In this document: piece by piece, positions 6,199 through 7,771 of the stretch
Layout: each line of letters starts with the position of its first letter
How positions within the stretch are numbered: position 1 is the first letter of the stretch
Origin: JAGMDK01 sp023128695
GTDB taxonomy: Bacteria > Planctomycetota > Phycisphaerae > UBA1845 > Fen-1342
Direction of reading: 5' to 3'
DNA: 7,771 nt
NCBI GenBank assembly: GCA_030628805.1
Contig: DAOVQG010000228.1
Span: forward strand, 1-7,771
Translations under genes and position numbers: made by a program
Notes under the pieces: model-generated
Told to the model about the DNA's origin: nothing
What the model saw: the letters and a program-made list of their open reading frames with translations, nothing else
Database searches by the model: none

Positions 6199-6689
6199 GA
6201 AGTGTTCTGTGTCGAGCGAAGGTTGGTGGACGTGACGACTCTGAGAACGACCCCGCAAGTCCCCCTGGGCGCGAACCCATCGTCGACGCCCGTCAAGGTG
6301 AATGGCGGCGTTCTTTGGATCCCGATTTCCTGGGACGTTCCTGGTGCTCTCCGGCCTGGCCGGAAGGCGCCGGCGTGGATGATCCCGCATAGATGGCTGA
6401 GCGCTTCACGTCGCGTCGGCCCCCGCTCGTCGCCCAATTGGAGAAAGAGCGATCTCCCTCCGCCTCGGGCTCTGGGAATGTGCGGACGACGGCGCGTCAC
6501 CTCGCAACGGCTGCCGGCTGAGATGGGCAGAATCAACCGACGCCGACGGCGACGGGAACGTGCGGCAACGTCGTCCGAACAAACCTTGCACCAGCCACTT
6601 GACACAGGGTGCTTCATAGATGGGGGACGGATTCGAATCCCAAGGGGCTGTTCACCAGCGAGTCATTCCTGGTCATGCGGATCAGTTCC

Positions 6690-6717
6690 CCCACCCCTCG
6701 CTTCGCTAAGGGGTGGG
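6690..6717. repeat. Perfect 9-bp hairpin downstream of the dockerin gene
   Basis: CCCACCCCT (6690-6698) pairs perfectly with AGGGGTGGG (6709-6717), and GC/GC inside the loop adds two pairs. It lies 70 bases past the stop of the dockerin-type gene and could be its terminator, but no T-run follows on either strand. It may be a dispersed repeat. Confidence 0.55.
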
Positions 6718-6786
6718 ACACCCGCTAATTTCCCTAATTTCCAGGGCGCTCAATGAACGTGACGCCCCGCTGTGCCACGCGGCACT

Positions 6787-7374
6787 TCAGCAGCCGCTGC
6801 CGGTGAAGCCGCGCTGGAACGTGGCGAAGTCGGCCAGGTCTATGTCGCCGTCACGGTTGAGATCAGCACCGTCACATTCTGGCGGGTAGGCATTATCCGG
6901 CCCGGCTAGGCATCCAGCAAAGGTGTTGAAGTCATCAAGGTCCACGTCGCCGTCGTAATCCAGGTCGCCGGTTCGATAGACCGTGAACGCCCCGATGAAT
7001 GTCATTGGATAGACGTCACAGGCCAACCACAGGTAGCAGCAACATGCATACACGTCGTATGTTCCGGCAGACACTGGACCAACGGGCGCGGATAATTCCC
7101 AGGGAGTGGGCCACCAAAACCCAAAACAATCGGGATCAAGGTGTGCGTAGAAGTCTACGCGGCTCCCGTCCAATTCGATCCACGGGTAGGCCGGGGTACA
7201 CGTGTGGTCCCATATCCCCCCAATGGTTATGGTTACCACATCCTCTTCGGTGGGGCACGATGGCTCCACCTGCATCCACGGGGGCCATTCCTGCCCCGTT
7301 GCCTCCCAGCTTCCAAAGGCAGCCAAGCCAACGGCGACGACTGTAGTCACGATTCTGCGGTGCTCGTCTGTCAT
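6787..7374 (-). CDS. Secreted protein with C-terminal dockerin-type EF-hand pair
   Basis: This is a 195-residue exported protein of unknown role. Residues 1-28 look like a signal peptide: MTDEHRR, then a hydrophobic stretch, ending near ATGQ. Residues 35-133 form a beta-rich, cysteine-containing domain with an unusual Cys111-113 triplet. The tail carries two calcium-loop repeats, DLDYDGDVDLDD (137-148) and DLNRDGDIDLAD (171-182), each followed by F(N/A)TF, as in type I dockerins. True dockerins bind cohesins. In planctomycetes such pairs are often the end of secreted proteins lacking a cellulosome, perhaps as an anchor; that role is unproven. I chose ATG 7374 over the in-frame ATG 7398 because AGGAG lies eight bases before it and it puts the charged N-terminus next to the hydrophobic core. 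No operon partner is evident. Confidence 0.85.
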   Translation of the reverse strand: MTDEHRRIVTTVVAVGLAAFGSWEATGQEWPPWMQVEPSCPTEEDVVTITIGGIWDHTCTPAYPWIELDGSRVDFYAHLDPDCFGFWWPTPWELSAPVGPVSAGTYDVYACCCYLWLACDVYPMTFIGAFTVYRTGDLDYDGDVDLDDFNTFAGCLAGPDNAYPPECDGADLNRDGDIDLADFATFQRGFTGSGC

Positions 7375-7535
7375 GGTTGTCGCTCCTGCATTGGGCATGG
7401 CTGACGATGCAGACGCACATGCCTCATGCGCCAGTTCTCCAAACGGGTCAGTGAGTCACCACTTCGACGAACGGGTCAATATCGAAGCCCGGCAGGGCCC
7501 GCTCGCCATTCGCTGTTCTGAATTCGCCATTCCTC
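7375..7535. other. Upstream region of the dockerin gene
   Basis: This 161-bp spacer contains the ribosome site of the dockerin gene (AGGAG on the minus strand). It also holds TCGCCATTC twice, at 7503-7511 and 7524-7532, 21 bases apart, and AACGGGTCA twice nearby. I found no clear promoter. Confidence 0.5.
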
Positions 7536-7771
7536 TTACGCCCCGATCGTCGCGCTGGCCGTTTCGCTCCACGGTCCCTTTTCGCCGGTCGTGGCGACCC
7601 AGCGGAGCATGTAGTGGGCCGTCTTGCCGCCGTCTTCGCCGGGGTAGTCTACCACGTACGGCGTGCGCGTGTCCACCGAAAGGAAGCTCAGCTCGCTCGG
7701 GGGCGTCCCGCCCGCCAACGGCCTCGTCGGCGAACGCCCGTTTGTAGCGGCCGGCGCCCCTGCCGGCCGTA
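7536..7771 (-). CDS. Fn3-like C-terminal protein fragment, partial at window edge
   Basis: The last 60 codons, from 7718 to the TAA at 7536, read as the end of a beta-sandwich (Fn3-like) domain: TRTPYVVDYPGEDGGKTAHY, then MLRWVATTGEKGPWSETAS. I recall this kind of ending from planctomycete hypothetical proteins. Only a TTG is available as a start at 7718. The frame stays open to the window edge, but the upstream part (7719-7771) is low-complexity and runs through a GC palindrome (7748-7769) of intergenic type. It may therefore be the tail of a longer gene outside the window, or a 5'-truncated remnant. It ends 162 bp before the dockerin gene's start on the same strand. No function can be given. 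Confidence 0.5.
   Translation of the reverse strand, partial: RPAGAPAATNGRSPTRPLAGGTPPSELSFLSVDTRTPYVVDYPGEDGGKTAHYMLRWVATTGEKGPWSETASATIGA
7748..7769. repeat. GC palindrome at window edge
   Basis: CGGCCGG (7748-7754) pairs perfectly with CCGGCCG (7763-7769) around an eight-base loop. It lies inside the open upstream part of the Fn3-like frame and looks like an intergenic repeat, which is why the gene may be truncated here. Confidence 0.6.

Larger units (their letters stand above)
6149..6786. other. 638-bp stretch with no convincing gene
   Basis: Open frames here (for example plus strand 6202-6756 and minus strand 6617-6159) are rich in Arg, Pro and Ser and show no motif or domain I recognise, so I treat them as chance frames in GC-rich DNA. 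The stretch holds a terminator-like hairpin just past the transposase, the unplaced right end of the IS, a 12-bp palindrome GGATTCGAATCC (6629-6640), a 9-bp perfect hairpin (6690-6717) and CTAATTTCC twice in tandem (6725-6742). It could be a decayed gene or insertion debris. Confidence 0.55.

Noticed and set aside
4994..6280. 428-residue open frame antisense to the transposase
   Set aside because: It overlaps a certain transposase gene, has Arg/Gln/His-rich content typical of a reverse-frame shadow, and shows no domain.
6629..6640. T-arm-like GATTCGAATCC suggesting a tRNA end or attachment site
   Set aside because: The 53-61 pair is A-C, the flanking stem does not form, and there is no anticodon or acceptor arm. 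It is only a 12-bp palindrome.
6202..6756. 184-residue plus-strand frame downstream of the transposase
   Set aside because: Arg/Pro/Ser-rich, with no motif, and it runs through two palindromes; it looks like a chance frame in high-GC DNA.

Overview
The window looks like chromosomal DNA of a planctomycete or a close relative (Planctomycetota). That is an inference from five traits: high GC; two very long signal peptidase I paralogs carrying cysteine pairs; a small secreted protein ending in a dockerin-type EF-hand pair; a Fn3-like C-terminus of a style I associate with planctomycetes; and many GC-rich palindromic intergenic repeats. An lptB gene implies a Gram-negative envelope with lipopolysaccharide export.

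Layout. Positions 1-266 are non-coding and repeat-rich: a 44-bp-period tandem repeat, then a branched palindrome beyond the 3' end of lptB. On the minus strand, in transcription order, come a signal peptidase I paralog (4716-3055), a second paralog (2889-1327) and lptB (1007-267). The two peptidases are a tandem duplication separated by a spacer with three back-to-back micro-tandem repeats. The 319-bp spacer before lptB holds two DnaA-box-like 9-mers and an AT-rich patch. Upstream of the first peptidase lies a 106-bp nested palindrome (4773-4878). Next is an IS110-family insertion sequence on the plus strand: a structured leader (about 4891-5113) that folds by hand like a bridge RNA, followed by the DEDD transposase (5135-6148). 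Positions 6149-6786 have no convincing gene but contain two hairpins. A secreted dockerin-type protein follows on the minus strand (7374-6787), and the window ends in the C-terminal piece of a Fn3-like protein (minus strand, open at the edge).

How the parts relate. The three minus-strand genes concern the envelope: the peptidases would remove signal peptides at the inner membrane, and LptB would power lipopolysaccharide extraction. The dockerin protein has a signal peptide and is a possible substrate. The IS110 element is a self-contained mobile unit.

Most notable are the candidate bridge RNA, whose two internal-loop domains can be drawn base by base, and the paired signal peptidases, each with a CxxC...CxxC insertion just after the catalytic serine and a roughly 250-residue beta-rich insertion between the lysine motif and the GDN motif.
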